A stretch of DNA of 64,000 nucleotides from Myroides odoratimimus (lineage in GTDB: Bacteria > Bacteroidota > Bacteroidia > Flavobacteriales > Flavobacteriaceae): NCBI RefSeq assembly GCF_030326305.1, contig NZ_JACAKB010000010.1, positions 51,333 to 115,332 on the forward strand. The letters are read 5' to 3'. Positions 34,894 to 44,269 of the stretch are shown piece after piece. The position numbers and the translations under genes are program-made. Each line of letters begins with the position of its first letter. Positions within the stretch are counted from its first letter, which is position 1. Under the pieces are notes generated by a model. It searched no databases and had not been told where the DNA came from. It saw only the letters and a list, made by a program, of their open reading frames with translations.

Positions 34894-36129
34894 TTGAAAT
34901 TAGAATATTTTATAACTAAACGACTTGTCACTACTAAGAACTATAAAAGTAGTGTATCTGCACCAATTATTAAAATTGCAATTACAGCTATTGCATTAGG
35001 CATGATTATGATGCTTATCTCTGTTGCAACAGGTTTAGGATTGAAGTACAAAATTAGAGATAAAATTTCAGCTTTTAGTGGTCATATTGTAATAACTAAT
35101 TATGATAGTAATGTTACAGATATTACACTTAAGCCGATAGATGTAAGTGTAGTACAGTCTGATGATATTAAGAATATAAAAGGAGTAAAGAAAATACAGT
35201 CTTATGCTTCTAAGGCTGGTATTATACGTACAGAGGATTCTTTTGAAGGAATTATTTATAAAGGAGTAGACTCTCTTTATGATTTAAATGAGATTAAGGA
35301 TTACCTAATAGAAGGAAGATTGCCGAAATCGGTTGATGGAATGAGTAATGAAGTACTGCTGTCTCAATATATAGCAGATAGAATGCACTTTAAAGTAGGC
35401 GATAAAATCACGACTTACTTTATGAAAGAATGGGGGAATAAGATTCCAAATGTTCGTCAGTTTGAGATAGTAGGGATTTATAATTCGGCATTACAGCAGT
35501 TCGATGCGAATATTGTGATAGGAGATATAAAGCATGTACAACGTCTGAATAGGTGGAAACCAAATGAGGTAGGAGGGTTTGAGGTAGTACTAAATAGCTT
35601 TGATCAGATCGAACAAAAAGGCCAAGAGTTCTATATGAATTTGCCTTCTACAGTAGACAGTAAGACTATTGTAGACAAGTATAGTAATGTATTTGGTTGG
35701 ATAGATATGTTTGACTTTAATATAAAGATTATCATTATTATCATGATTGCGGTAGCGTCTATTAATATGATAGTAGCTTTATTAGTACTAATACTAGAGC
35801 GTACACAGATGATCGGAATATTAAAAGCTATGGGTGCTGATAACTGGACGATTAGAAAAGTGTTTTTATACAATGCGACTTACTTGATAGTAAAAGGGTT
35901 GTTTTATGGTAATCTTATAGGATTAGGGTTATTGTATATACAACAGTATTTTGGTTTGATTAAGTTAGATTCTACAGCATATTATGTACGAGAAGCTCCT
36001 GTATTGATTCGATTTAGTGATGTATTTTTATTAAATTTAGGAGTAGTAGTCATCGCATTTTTAGTATTGCTTATTCCATCCTATATGATTACTAAGATTA
36101 GTCCTATAAAAGCGATTCGTTACGACTAA
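34894..36129 (+). CDS. FtsX/LolE-type ABC transporter permease
   Basis: An N-terminal segment LKLEYFITKRLV precedes the first membrane helix (about 28-50: IAITAIALGMIMMLISVATG). A large periplasmic domain of about 220 residues follows, then three helices (about 270-295, 325-350, 370-395), with the final KISPIKAIRYD typical of LolC/LolE/MacB permeases. Such proteins extract lipoproteins or drive other envelope processes with an ATPase partner, which is not encoded here. No ATG precedes the conserved start; TTG at 34894 fits the family N-terminus and lies seven bases from the divergent ATG at 34886. Alternatively it is a MacB-like exporter subunit. Confidence 0.85.
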   Translation: MKLEYFITKRLVTTKNYKSSVSAPIIKIAITAIALGMIMMLISVATGLGLKYKIRDKISAFSGHIVITNYDSNVTDITLKPIDVSVVQSDDIKNIKGVKKIQSYASKAGIIRTEDSFEGIIYKGVDSLYDLNEIKDYLIEGRLPKSVDGMSNEVLLSQYIADRMHFKVGDKITTYFMKEWGNKIPNVRQFEIVGIYNSALQQFDANIVIGDIKHVQRLNRWKPNEVGGFEVVLNSFDQIEQKGQEFYMNLPSTVDSKTIVDKYSNVFGWIDMFDFNIKIIIIIMIAVASINMIVALLVLILERTQMIGILKAMGADNWTIRKVFLYNATYLIVKGLFYGNLIGLGLLYIQQYFGLIKLDSTAYYVREAPVLIRFSDVFLLNLGVVVIAFLVLLIPSYMITKISPIKAIRYD

Positions 36130-36152
36130 TAATAAGGATTTAAAAAATATAT

Positions 36153-36197
36153 AAATAGCTTCTAGTGCTTCTATTTAAGAAGTATTAGAGGCTATTT
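36153..36197 (+). terminator. Long hairpin after the permease gene
   Basis: AAATAGC...TCTA pairs with TAGA...GCTATTT, and inside it CTTCT pairs with AGAAG. The two stems are interrupted by small bulges. A short T-run follows (ATTTTACTTTT). A likely terminator. Confidence 0.55.
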
Positions 36198-36230
36198 TAC
36201 TTTTGGAGTGAGTGCGTTTTTTTTCGAGGT

Positions 36231-36295
36231 AAGTCCGTTATGAGTCCGTTATGAGTCTGTATTGAGTCCGTTCTTTTGCCTTAAATAACGGACAG
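36231..36295 (-). repeat. 65-bp interspersed repeat, copy 2 (inverted relative to 1996-2060)
   Basis: It shows an 11-bp tandem unit AGTCCGTTATG at 36232-36242 and 36243-36253, a variant at 36254-36264 and a partial unit after it, with an inverted unit at its right end. The reverse complement aligns without gaps over 65 bases to 1996-2060 with about 11 differences. It sits between two 3' ends (permease and HxlR genes). Confidence 0.75.
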
Positions 36296-36365
36296 ATGAT
36301 GGATATATAGCGGGAGTATACTATTTTTATCTCAAAGAAAACTGTATACTAATCCAAGCAAAGTA

Positions 36366-36725
36366 TCATTCAGTGGTATGCCATTTTTCTAATTGATCAA
36401 GTATAGGTAATACTCTTTTTCCTTTTTCTGTTAGCATATACTCTACTCTGGGTGGTACTTCGGCGTAGACCTCTCTATGTAATAGACCATCTTGTTCTAA
36501 TTCTCTTAGTACAGTAGTCAGTGTGCCTTGAGCTACATTGTCTAACTCTTTTTTTAGTATTCCGAATCTCTTAGGGCATTGAGCAGCTATAGTTTTGAGG
36601 ATTGATGTTTTCCATTTACCAGAGATCGTTTTAAGAGCTTGTTGTACAACACAATTATTTTCAAAATAGTTTAAATTATTTTCTAATGTATTGGGCTCGT
36701 TTTCAGTATTAGTATTGTTTTTCAT
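36366..36725 (-). CDS. HxlR-family winged-helix regulator
   Basis: It is a 119-residue MarR-like winged helix. Family signs are the N-terminal Cys in ENNCVVQQALKTISGKWKTS (about 22-41), the recognition part FGILKKELDNVAQGTLTTVL and the wing EVPPRVEYMLTEKGK. HxlR proteins often sense aldehydes, quinones or oxidants through Cys. It is divergent from the MFS exporter at 36813 with an 87-base intergene bearing overlapping promoters and an inverted repeat, so it probably represses that exporter and itself. Confidence 0.92.
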   Translation of the reverse strand: MKNNTNTENEPNTLENNLNYFENNCVVQQALKTISGKWKTSILKTIAAQCPKRFGILKKELDNVAQGTLTTVLRELEQDGLLHREVYAEVPPRVEYMLTEKGKRVLPILDQLEKWHTTE

Positions 36726-36749
36726 ACTTAGTCTTTAATTTTTACCTAC

Positions 36750-36788
36750 TTGACTGTAAGTGATATATCTGTCACTTTTGCAAAGATA
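36750..36788. promoter_or_regulatory. Overlapping divergent promoters and candidate HxlR operator
   Basis: Plus strand: TTG (36750-36752), 20 bases, CACTTTTG (36773-36780), for the MFS gene. Minus strand: TATCTTTG (36788-36781), for the HxlR gene. The two -7 elements are adjacent and face each other. AAGTGA (36758-36763) and TCACTT (36772-36777) form an inverted repeat with eight bases between, overlapping the plus -7 element, a sensible repressor site. Confidence 0.55.
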
Positions 36789-36812
36789 ATTATAAAAAAT
36801 AGTAAGTAATCA

Positions 36813-38192
36813 ATGCAAAATATTTCAACAGTCAAAAAGAGAATTATGTTATTCTTGATCTCGATGTCTATTTTTCTAAGTGTGTTAGATTTGTTTATTG
36901 TCAATGTAGCTATTCCTAAGATAAAAGTAGCTATGGAAGCAAGTGTAGCTGATATACAATTTATCATAGTCTACTATGTGATAGGTTATGGAGCATTTCT
37001 GATTACATCAGGCAAAGTAGGTGTAAGATATGGGCATAAAAGGATATTTGTCCTCTCGATGTTTAGTTTTGGTTTGTTTTCATTATTATGTGGCTTAGCT
37101 TGGGATATGCCTTCGTTGAACATCTTTAGGTTGTTTCAGGGAATAAGCGGAGCATTTATGATACCTCAGGGAGTGACTTTACTGTCTAGTATCTTTGTAA
37201 TAGAGGAAGAGAGACGTAGAGCGTATTCTATCTATGGGGCGATAGCGGGGATATCTTCAGTATTAGGACAAGTACTAGGAGGGTTGCTCCCCGATCTTGA
37301 TTTAGCTTTTGGGGCTTGGAGATTAATATTTCTAATTAATGTACCGATAGCATTTGTGGTAGGTGTATTAGCATGGATAGTTTTAATAGAAATAGAGCGC
37401 AAACGAGATTTGAAAATACAACCCTTAGCTCAGTTATTGCTGGTTTGTTTATTAGTGATGTTAATGTATAGTTTAGTGACTGGAGCAGATTATGGTTGGA
37501 CGACTACTTTATTGTTAGTATTAGTGAGTGCTATCATAGGCATTGTGTTATTTTTAGTGATTCAGTTTAAAAATTATAAGACATCTATCAATGTACTTAT
37601 AGATTTTAAACCTTTTACCTATAGGACATTTACAGTAGCTTTAGTTGCCTTAATATTTTTCTCTTTAGTACAGGATTCTTATTTCTTTATTTATGCCAAT
37701 CATTTTCAGTTAGAATTAGATTATACAGCTACGCATACGGGATTTTTATTTGCATTTCAAGGAGTTGGGTATGTCATTGCCTCTTTTTTATCTCTAAAGT
37801 TTTTGTCTAAATATCAAGAGCGATTTATGCTTTTAGGTTTATTGTTGATGATAGTAGGGTTGGCAGGACACTACTGGTTATTGAACAGGGAGTATATTCC
37901 CTTTTATGAAATAGCGATATTGCTGTTTGAGTATGGGATAGGATGTGGAGTCGTTCTTCCTTCTCTATTTACTTATGCACTGAGCAGCCTACCTACCGAC
38001 ATAACTTCTATTGGCTCAAGTTTATACCTTACTTTACAACAAATAAGTATCGCTTTAGGGGTAAGCATTGTAGGTCAGTCATACTTTGGGAGTATAGACG
38101 GTCATTTTAATTCGACCGTGATTATGATTGTATTATTGCTTGTGACCTGCTTTGTATTATTTATGAGTTATAAAAGGCGACTTAAGAACTAA
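36813..38192 (+). CDS. MFS drug exporter of the DHA2 (EmrB/QacA) type
   Basis: It has 459 residues and 13-14 hydrophobic segments. MFS motif A is seen as GKVGVRYGHKRIF (about 69-81). A motif-C-like stretch, AIAGISSVLGQVLGGLLP (about 144-161), is typical of antiporters. It is an inner-membrane proton-driven exporter of small toxic compounds; the substrate is unknown. The divergent HxlR gene is its probable regulator. A hairpin overlaps its stop codon. Confidence 0.9.
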   Translation: MQNISTVKKRIMLFLISMSIFLSVLDLFIVNVAIPKIKVAMEASVADIQFIIVYYVIGYGAFLITSGKVGVRYGHKRIFVLSMFSFGLFSLLCGLAWDMPSLNIFRLFQGISGAFMIPQGVTLLSSIFVIEEERRRAYSIYGAIAGISSVLGQVLGGLLPDLDLAFGAWRLIFLINVPIAFVVGVLAWIVLIEIERKRDLKIQPLAQLLLVCLLVMLMYSLVTGADYGWTTTLLLVLVSAIIGIVLFLVIQFKNYKTSINVLIDFKPFTYRTFTVALVALIFFSLVQDSYFFIYANHFQLELDYTATHTGFLFAFQGVGYVIASFLSLKFLSKYQERFMLLGLLLMIVGLAGHYWLLNREYIPFYEIAILLFEYGIGCGVVLPSLFTYALSSLPTDITSIGSSLYLTLQQISIALGVSIVGQSYFGSIDGHFNSTVIMIVLLLVTCFVLFMSYKRRLKN

Positions 38193-38201
38193 ATCGCCTT
38201 T
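38173..38201. terminator. Bidirectional hairpin between the MFS and PfpI-like genes
   Basis: AAAGGCGA (38173-38180) pairs with TCGCCTTT (38194-38201) over a 13-base loop containing the MFS stop codon. T-rich sequence follows on both strands. Confidence 0.6.
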
Positions 38202-38206
38202 GTCTT

Positions 38207-38818
38207 TTATCCTTTGTATTCAAATAATTGTTTAATAGTCTGACCTATATCTTCACCAAGTTGTTTACTGACTAAATATAGAGCACCATCTATACCTGCT
38301 GTGATACCTGCTGTCGTTAGTACTCTTTCTTGGTCTATGTAGCGCACACCTGTGCGAACTATAGCCTTTGGCAGCGCTTGTGCTAATGCTTCTATTCCCA
38401 TAAAGTGTGTGGTTATTTTTAAACCATTAAAAAGTTCTGTATTGCTCAGAAGTAAGCTACCTGTACATACTGTAAATAACAGAGCACCTTGCTGGTGTTG
38501 ATTTACTATCCAAGAAGTATAAGTGTTTTGGAAATACTCGTCTTGTAGATAGTTCATGACGATGTCTGGGTTAGCTCCTGGTAATACGATGACATCCGGT
38601 GTAGGACAGTCTTCAAAATTGTACTGAGGTAAGATTTGAGTTGTATTGGCTTCTGTTTTGACTACTTCTTTCGTAGCAGAGACTAAGTAGTGATTATAGC
38701 TGTTGGGTTTAAGCACATTTGCTTTAACGAATACGTCTAATGGGCCATTAAGGTCTAACACTTCCACTTGATCAAAAATGATAAAGGCTACATTAAGGGG
38801 GCGGTTTGTTGTTGTCAT
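38207..38818 (-). CDS. DJ-1/PfpI-family protein
   Basis: It has a class I glutamine-amidotransferase-like fold of 203 residues. VAFIIFDQVEVLDLNGPLDV is typical of the start of this group, and the nucleophile elbow is LLFTVCTGSLLLS with the reactive Cys. The group includes isonitrile hydratases and chaperone-like proteins; the exact activity cannot be assigned. It lies 101 bases after the GlxA-type regulator on the same strand, and both share the DLxGPxDVF start, so they may be functionally linked. Confidence 0.88.
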   Translation of the reverse strand: MTTTNRPLNVAFIIFDQVEVLDLNGPLDVFVKANVLKPNSYNHYLVSATKEVVKTEANTTQILPQYNFEDCPTPDVIVLPGANPDIVMNYLQDEYFQNTYTSWIVNQHQQGALLFTVCTGSLLLSNTELFNGLKITTHFMGIEALAQALPKAIVRTGVRYIDQERVLTTAGITAGIDGALYLVSKQLGEDIGQTIKQLFEYKG

Positions 38819-38919
38819 ATTTTATTGTTGATAGAAGACAATAGAGGATCTGTCGAAGGCTGGCTTCGATATCGGTATTGTCTTGGGTTATTTGTGATTA
38901 CTTAGTTGGTAATTAAATG

Positions 38920-39924
38920 CTAAAGGTTAATTCTCGTAGATTGGAACACACTTCTATAATGAGTAGGAGTGACTTTGACTAGTTTGACAAATGCCTTTCT
39001 AAATACATGATCAGAAGTATATCCTACTTGACTAGCTATTTCTACTATAGAGTATGTCGTAAATTCTAATAGACGCTTAGCATATTCTACCCTCACACAG
39101 TCATTAAAAGCACCTGGAGTCATTCCTGTTTCTTTCTTAAATACTCTAGAAAAATTGCGTTCACTCATATAGACATGATCTGCAAGTTCTGCAATAGTCA
39201 CCGCTTGTTGGGTTAGATGATCTGTGATATACTGTTTTACTTTTCTAACTAATGGAGTGAGGTCTATATCGGCAGGGATTAATGTACTATAGAGCTCTTG
39301 TGTGTTTGTTCTTTTTAGATTCACTACTAGATATCTTGATACATCAGAGGCTAGTGTATATCCATTGTCCTCTTCTATTAAGGCTAGAGCTAAGTCTATA
39401 CCAGAAGTAATTCCTCCAGAAGTATAGATATTGTCATCTTTGATATAAAAATGATCATAGGTTAACCGAATAGAAGGGTAAGTATCTTGAAGCACTTTAG
39501 CATACTGCCAGTGTGTAGTTGCTTTTTTATTGGTTAGTAATCCTGTTTTGGCTAGTAAAAAAGCTCCTATACAGATAGAGCCTATACGCTTTACAGTAGG
39601 TTGTATACCCTTTATCCAATGTAATACAGCTGGATCATAGTCATGCGTTAGGTCTGCCTTAGACCCAGCGATGAGTAACGTATCTAATGGAATATGATGG
39701 TCATAAATGGTATAATCACACTGTACACTAATGCCTGCACTAGTAAGTACACTTTTGTCTACTGTTCCGGAGATTAAGTGGATTTGATATTGAGTAAGTG
39801 CAGATGTAGCTGTGCGGATCATGAGTTGATTAGCAGTATTGAATACATCACTCGGTCCTGCGAAGTCCAGTAATTGTACTTGAGGTAATAATAGAAATCC
39901 GATATGATGTAGTGGGGTATTCAT
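38920..39924 (-). CDS. GlxA-type transcription regulator (PfpI domain plus AraC DNA-binding domain)
   Basis: The N-terminal DJ-1/PfpI-like domain (about 1-185) has LLDFAGPSDVFNTANQL and the Cys elbow IGSICIGAFLLAKTG. The C-terminal AraC HTH (about 225-330) has VTIAELADHVYMSERNFSRV, FKKETGMTPG and IVEIASQVGYTSDHVFRKAF. The 334 residues fit the GlxA/ArgR-like family. It is followed by a stand-alone PfpI protein that it probably controls. TACCTTTG on the minus strand (39957-39950) is a likely -7 element about 30 bases upstream. Confidence 0.9.
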   Translation of the reverse strand: MNTPLHHIGFLLLPQVQLLDFAGPSDVFNTANQLMIRTATSALTQYQIHLISGTVDKSVLTSAGISVQCDYTIYDHHIPLDTLLIAGSKADLTHDYDPAVLHWIKGIQPTVKRIGSICIGAFLLAKTGLLTNKKATTHWQYAKVLQDTYPSIRLTYDHFYIKDDNIYTSGGITSGIDLALALIEEDNGYTLASDVSRYLVVNLKRTNTQELYSTLIPADIDLTPLVRKVKQYITDHLTQQAVTIAELADHVYMSERNFSRVFKKETGMTPGAFNDCVRVEYAKRLLEFTTYSIVEIASQVGYTSDHVFRKAFVKLVKVTPTHYRSVFQSTRINL

Positions 39925-40138
39925 ACTGCTATCTTGTTTTATGATAAGACAAAGGTAAGAAGGCTTTATGATGTATAAATGACATATAACGTACTTTTTC
40001 TGCCAAAACAGAAGATGTCTTAATAAATGAATCGTTGTTTTATTTAGATTGATTTGAGTTAAAATGTTAATTTTTGTCAGTTAAAAGCTTGTTTGACTGT
40101 GTTTTGAGGTTTGTTATTTAAATTACTTCTAAATAATG

Positions 40139-40169
40139 TTGTTTAGAATGATTTTAGATTATACATTTG
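40139..40169 (+). promoter_or_regulatory. Promoter of the first receptor-peroxidase operon
   Basis: TTG (40139-40141), 20 bases, TACATTTG (40162-40169). Transcription should begin near 40176, 19 bases before the ATG. It is one of the best promoter matches in the window. The 39925-40138 spacer otherwise holds only the GlxA -7 element. Confidence 0.75.
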
Positions 40170-40194
40170 CCCCATAAAACATAATACAGTCGTG

Positions 40195-43023
40195 ATGCTC
40201 AAACACTTTACTATTATCACACGACCAACCCAACTAACTATTATTATCTTATCGTTATTCATTCACTTTCTCAGTTATGGGCAGAATACACGTTCTCCTA
40301 TCTCGATCAAAGTGCAGAATGAGTATGGTGTAGCTATTCCTACAGCTGTGGTGATGATAAAAAGTGATAAGGAGTCTGTCTTAGAACTTACAGATGAGGC
40401 AGGTGAGGTGGCTTTTAAATTAGTGCCTGATAACTATCTTTTAGAAGTACAGCACATCAGTTATTCTTTTTACAGCCAGAAACTAAATACCTTAACGCAC
40501 AATAATTTTACAGTTGTCTTAAAAGCTGAAACGAATCAATTAGAAGAAGTCGTGATTACAGCTAAAGAAGGGACGGGGCTTACGAGTACTTCTGTGATTA
40601 ATAGAAGGGCTATGCAACATCTACAGCCTTCTAGTTTTGCTGACTTAATGGAATTAGTACCTGGCGGTAGAGCACAAGATCCGTATCTAGGGGGTGTCAA
40701 TAAAATACAGCTGAGAGAAGTAGGTAGAGTGGGGTCTAATATAGCAGGAGTAGGAAGTAAGCAGTATGACACTTCTTCTCTAGGGACTTTATTTGTAGTA
40801 GATGGAGCACAACTAAACTCGGGTGCAAACCTTCAGTATACTTATGGCTATATGGATAATGTTTCATCAGGTGTTAATAAGAATATCAATATTAGCTCAG
40901 GTGTTGATATGCGTACAATCTCAACAGATCAAATAGAGAAAGTAGAAATCATAAGAGGAATCCCTTCTGTAGAATACGGAAACCTTACTTCTGGTGTAGT
41001 AAAGATCACGAAAAAGAGTGGATATTCTAAATGGCAAGCACGTTTTAAAGCAGATGGATATAGTAAACTATTTGCGGTTAATAAAGGTTTTGAATCTAAG
41101 GATAGTAGCTTTAAGGTAAATGTAGGGTTAGATTATCTAAATGCTAAACCAGAACCTCGTAATGATTTAGAGAGTTATAAGCGTGTGACAGGTACTGTAC
41201 GCGTGAGTAAGGATAAGAATTTAAACAATGGAGGATTGTTCTCTTGGGTGTCTAATCTAAGTTATACAGGGTCTATAGATGATGCTAAGTCCGATCCAGA
41301 TATTGATTTGACAGGTGCGAATAAATATAAAGTGGATAATCAGTTCTATAGTCTGAGTAATATAGTGACTTATGAGAATAGAAATGAATCTTTCTTTAGA
41401 AGTATAGAATTACAGACTACGTTTAATCAACGTTTCGATAAGATTAACCAGACAAAGTTTGTACAGCTAGAGGCTGCTACAGCATTGCCACTTTCTACTG
41501 TGGATGGTGAGTACGATGGTTTTTTTCCTACGGCTAATTATATTGCAGAGAGTGTAGTAGATGGTAAGCCATTAGATATCTTCGCTAAGGTAGTAAGTGC
41601 ATTTCGTTATAAGATGTCTGCTATTTCTACAGATATACGCGCAGGTATTGATTGGCAGTATAGTAAGAATAACGGTAGGGGTCAGGTCTATGATATCTAT
41701 AAGCCTTTAGACCCTAAATCTACTTATAGAAATAGAGCATATAAGGATATTCCTGCTTATGTAACGACGGCTTTGTTTGCAGAGCATATTTCTTCTGCGA
41801 AATTTGGACAACACAGTCTAACATTAGCATTAGGGGCAAGAGGATCTATTATGCAAAACTTGTCTAATGATTTCACTATGAGTGGAAAGATGTATATCGA
41901 TCCACGTGTGAATGTACAATGGACACTACCCTCATTTATGGTAGCGAATAAGGAAGCAAAAGTAGACTTAACGTTAGGATGGGGACAGCAGAGACTATTC
42001 CCTGACCTAAATCTTCTTTATCCTGAGAAATATTATAGAGACGTTCAGCAGTTAAACTATTTTCACAGTAATCCTGATTATCGTACAGTTAATTATAAAA
42101 CGAGCGTTTTTGACCCACAGAACAAAGCATTGACACCTGCCTTAAACAATAAGTTAGAGGCTAGGTTAGATTTGAATTGGGGTTTTCATCAGCTGACTTT
42201 TACGGTATTTAAAGAAAGAATGAGCAACGGGTTTAGAACGATGAACCAGTATGGAATCTTTGATTATAAGAGATATGATACTTCTAGTATAGATCATGAT
42301 CATATCACAAGTACACCTAATAAAGAAGATCTTCCTTATGAGCAGTTTAATGAAAACTTCTTATACAATGTCTCTCGTAATGGTAGTAGAACAGATAAGG
42401 AAGGAATAGAGTTTCAGTATAGTTCTAATAGAATTCCTGTTATTAATACACGTATTACAATTAGTGGGGCATGGTTTAGAACTGAATATGGCAATAGCTT
42501 ACCAACTTATAGACGTGGTAACTCTAATGCTAATGTGAATGGTAAGCCTTATCCATACTTAGGACTATACGATGAAATGGAACCTAAGAGCAAATACGAA
42601 CAGCTAAATAGTAATCTATTATTAGATACATATATCCCTAAACTAGATCTACAATTCTCTACTTCATTTCAGTTTAACTGGTACTACTTAGCAAAGAATG
42701 AACCGATGAATGGAATGCCTAGCTACTATGTAGGAGTAGATGGAGAACTACAACCTTATGATGCAGAAGAGGCAAAGGGAACATTGTTAGAACAATTAGT
42801 AATCCCACAACATAGCAATGCAGATAAATCTAGAAGAACACCTATGCTGATGGATGTGAACTTAAAGCTATCTAAGAGTTTTAGAAACAAGCAGATCACA
42901 GTGTCTATGTTTGCTAATAAGCTATTTACCTATTATGCTCCATATTCTGTGAATGGGACTAAGGTAAACAGAAAGGGACTAAGAGACCCTTACTTCGGAA
43001 TGGAAATAAATTTTAATCTATAA
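40195..43023 (+). CDS. TonB-dependent receptor, operon copy 1
   Basis: A signal peptide (to about 30, ...FLSYGQN) is followed by a carboxypeptidase-regulatory-like domain (about 35-115), a plug with EEVVITAKEGTGLTSTSVIN, HLQPSSFADLMELVPGG, a long insertion and EKVEIIRGIPSVEYGNLTSG, and a barrel ending in FGMEINFNL. It has 942 residues from ATG 40195; a GTG precedes it by three bases. It has no SusD partner; a DUF4876 lipoprotein follows after 12 bases. It is the active transporter of the operon. The paralogue at 47240 keeps plug landmarks and the ending but has diverged in the loops. Confidence 0.93.
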   Translation: MLKHFTIITRPTQLTIIILSLFIHFLSYGQNTRSPISIKVQNEYGVAIPTAVVMIKSDKESVLELTDEAGEVAFKLVPDNYLLEVQHISYSFYSQKLNTLTHNNFTVVLKAETNQLEEVVITAKEGTGLTSTSVINRRAMQHLQPSSFADLMELVPGGRAQDPYLGGVNKIQLREVGRVGSNIAGVGSKQYDTSSLGTLFVVDGAQLNSGANLQYTYGYMDNVSSGVNKNINISSGVDMRTISTDQIEKVEIIRGIPSVEYGNLTSGVVKITKKSGYSKWQARFKADGYSKLFAVNKGFESKDSSFKVNVGLDYLNAKPEPRNDLESYKRVTGTVRVSKDKNLNNGGLFSWVSNLSYTGSIDDAKSDPDIDLTGANKYKVDNQFYSLSNIVTYENRNESFFRSIELQTTFNQRFDKINQTKFVQLEAATALPLSTVDGEYDGFFPTANYIAESVVDGKPLDIFAKVVSAFRYKMSAISTDIRAGIDWQYSKNNGRGQVYDIYKPLDPKSTYRNRAYKDIPAYVTTALFAEHISSAKFGQHSLTLALGARGSIMQNLSNDFTMSGKMYIDPRVNVQWTLPSFMVANKEAKVDLTLGWGQQRLFPDLNLLYPEKYYRDVQQLNYFHSNPDYRTVNYKTSVFDPQNKALTPALNNKLEARLDLNWGFHQLTFTVFKERMSNGFRTMNQYGIFDYKRYDTSSIDHDHITSTPNKEDLPYEQFNENFLYNVSRNGSRTDKEGIEFQYSSNRIPVINTRITISGAWFRTEYGNSLPTYRRGNSNANVNGKPYPYLGLYDEMEPKSKYEQLNSNLLLDTYIPKLDLQFSTSFQFNWYYLAKNEPMNGMPSYYVGVDGELQPYDAEEAKGTLLEQLVIPQHSNADKSRRTPMLMDVNLKLSKSFRNKQITVSMFANKLFTYYAPYSVNGTKVNRKGLRDPYFGMEINFNL

Positions 43024-43035
43024 ATACTTATAAAA

Positions 43036-44259
43036 ATGATAAAACGACTTTTACAATCATTAAGCTTACTACTAGTGGTATTAGGTTTTAATGCTTGTTC
43101 TTCTGATGACAATAGCAATATGACAGGGGATGAGCAGACTTTCGTAACATTCTGGATTAATGATCCTCAAGATGCGAAGATAGAAGAGATAAAACAGATG
43201 ACTATCAAGTTGACAGAACTAAACTCTAATAAGAAAACAGAGTTAGTATATGAAGGAGATAAGAAAATACAGAAAGCACTTCCTACAGGTACTTATGATA
43301 TCACAGTAGAAGGTGTAATCACACATAAGGTAAATGGTGTAGTAGAGGAGAGTAAAGTAGGTAACTTTATTAAAGGTGTAGTGATCTCGGGTAGAGAAAT
43401 GACTAAGGCTATCGATATCGTATTTAAAACGAGTAGTACAGGTTTTGTAATAGAAGAGATATTCTTCGCAGGGACTAAGACACCACAAGGACTTCAGTAT
43501 ACGGATGACCAATACTTCAAAATAACAAATAACTCTGATGAGGTATTGTATTTAGATGGAATGTTATTTGTACAATCTAAGTTTATGACAAACGATAAGC
43601 AAGATTATACACCTAATATTATGGGTGAGGCATTGTCTGCTGGAGCTATTTTACAGGTCCCAGGTAAAGGAAAAGACCACCCAGTAGAGCCGGGCAAGTC
43701 AGTAATCTTTGCAGAGAATGCTATTAACCATAGAGAATTTAACAGCAACTCAATTGATTTGACTAACGCAGAATTTCAGAACTTTAGAGATGGTGTACAT
43801 GATGTAGTAGGATTAAAAGCAGCTAAAATGATTACGATTCACGATGAATTAGTGGTTAATATTCAAGGAAGTTATGCTTATGCTTTAGTGAAAATGCCTG
43901 AGGGAATGACAACGGAGAAGCTAGTAGTAGATAATATATATGATTATGAGTACGAAATGATATTCGGAGGGGAAGCATATCCTAGTGTAGACTCTGCTAT
44001 TAAAATTCCAAACTCATGGATAGTAGATGCTGTAAACTTAGGTATCGCAGATGAGTATATGTGGAATGTAACATCTCCATCAGTAGATATGGGATATACT
44101 TATATCACACAACATGTAGGGGATGAAGGAAGATATGGTAAGGCTGTAAGAAGAAATGTATTAGGTAAGAATGCAGCAGGGAACAATGTTCTAAAAGATA
44201 CTAATAATTCGACAGTTGACTTTGCACCTGCAGTAAGACCGTCATTATTTAAATATTAA
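43036..44259 (+). CDS. DUF4876 surface lipoprotein, operon copy 1
   Basis: The signal peptide ends in LGFNAC (Cys21), followed by SSDDN, an acidic signal like the surface-export signals of flavobacterial lipoproteins. A beta-rich domain (about 30-135) precedes a lamin-tail-like domain starting IEEIFFAGTKTP and YFKITNNSDEVLYLDGML. The C-terminal part has PNSWIVDAVNLG (Trp328), YGKAVRRNVLG and KDTNNSTVDF, all conserved in the second copy. It lies between the receptor and the barrel genes, in the place SusD has in other systems, so it may bind the cargo at the cell surface. No enzyme motif is seen. The DUF4876 name is from memory of the family. Confidence 0.8.
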   Translation: MIKRLLQSLSLLLVVLGFNACSSDDNSNMTGDEQTFVTFWINDPQDAKIEEIKQMTIKLTELNSNKKTELVYEGDKKIQKALPTGTYDITVEGVITHKVNGVVEESKVGNFIKGVVISGREMTKAIDIVFKTSSTGFVIEEIFFAGTKTPQGLQYTDDQYFKITNNSDEVLYLDGMLFVQSKFMTNDKQDYTPNIMGEALSAGAILQVPGKGKDHPVEPGKSVIFAENAINHREFNSNSIDLTNAEFQNFRDGVHDVVGLKAAKMITIHDELVVNIQGSYAYALVKMPEGMTTEKLVVDNIYDYEYEMIFGGEAYPSVDSAIKIPNSWIVDAVNLGIADEYMWNVTSPSVDMGYTYITQHVGDEGRYGKAVRRNVLGKNAAGNNVLKDTNNSTVDFAPAVRPSLFKY

Positions 44260-44269
44260 TTAGTGTAGT

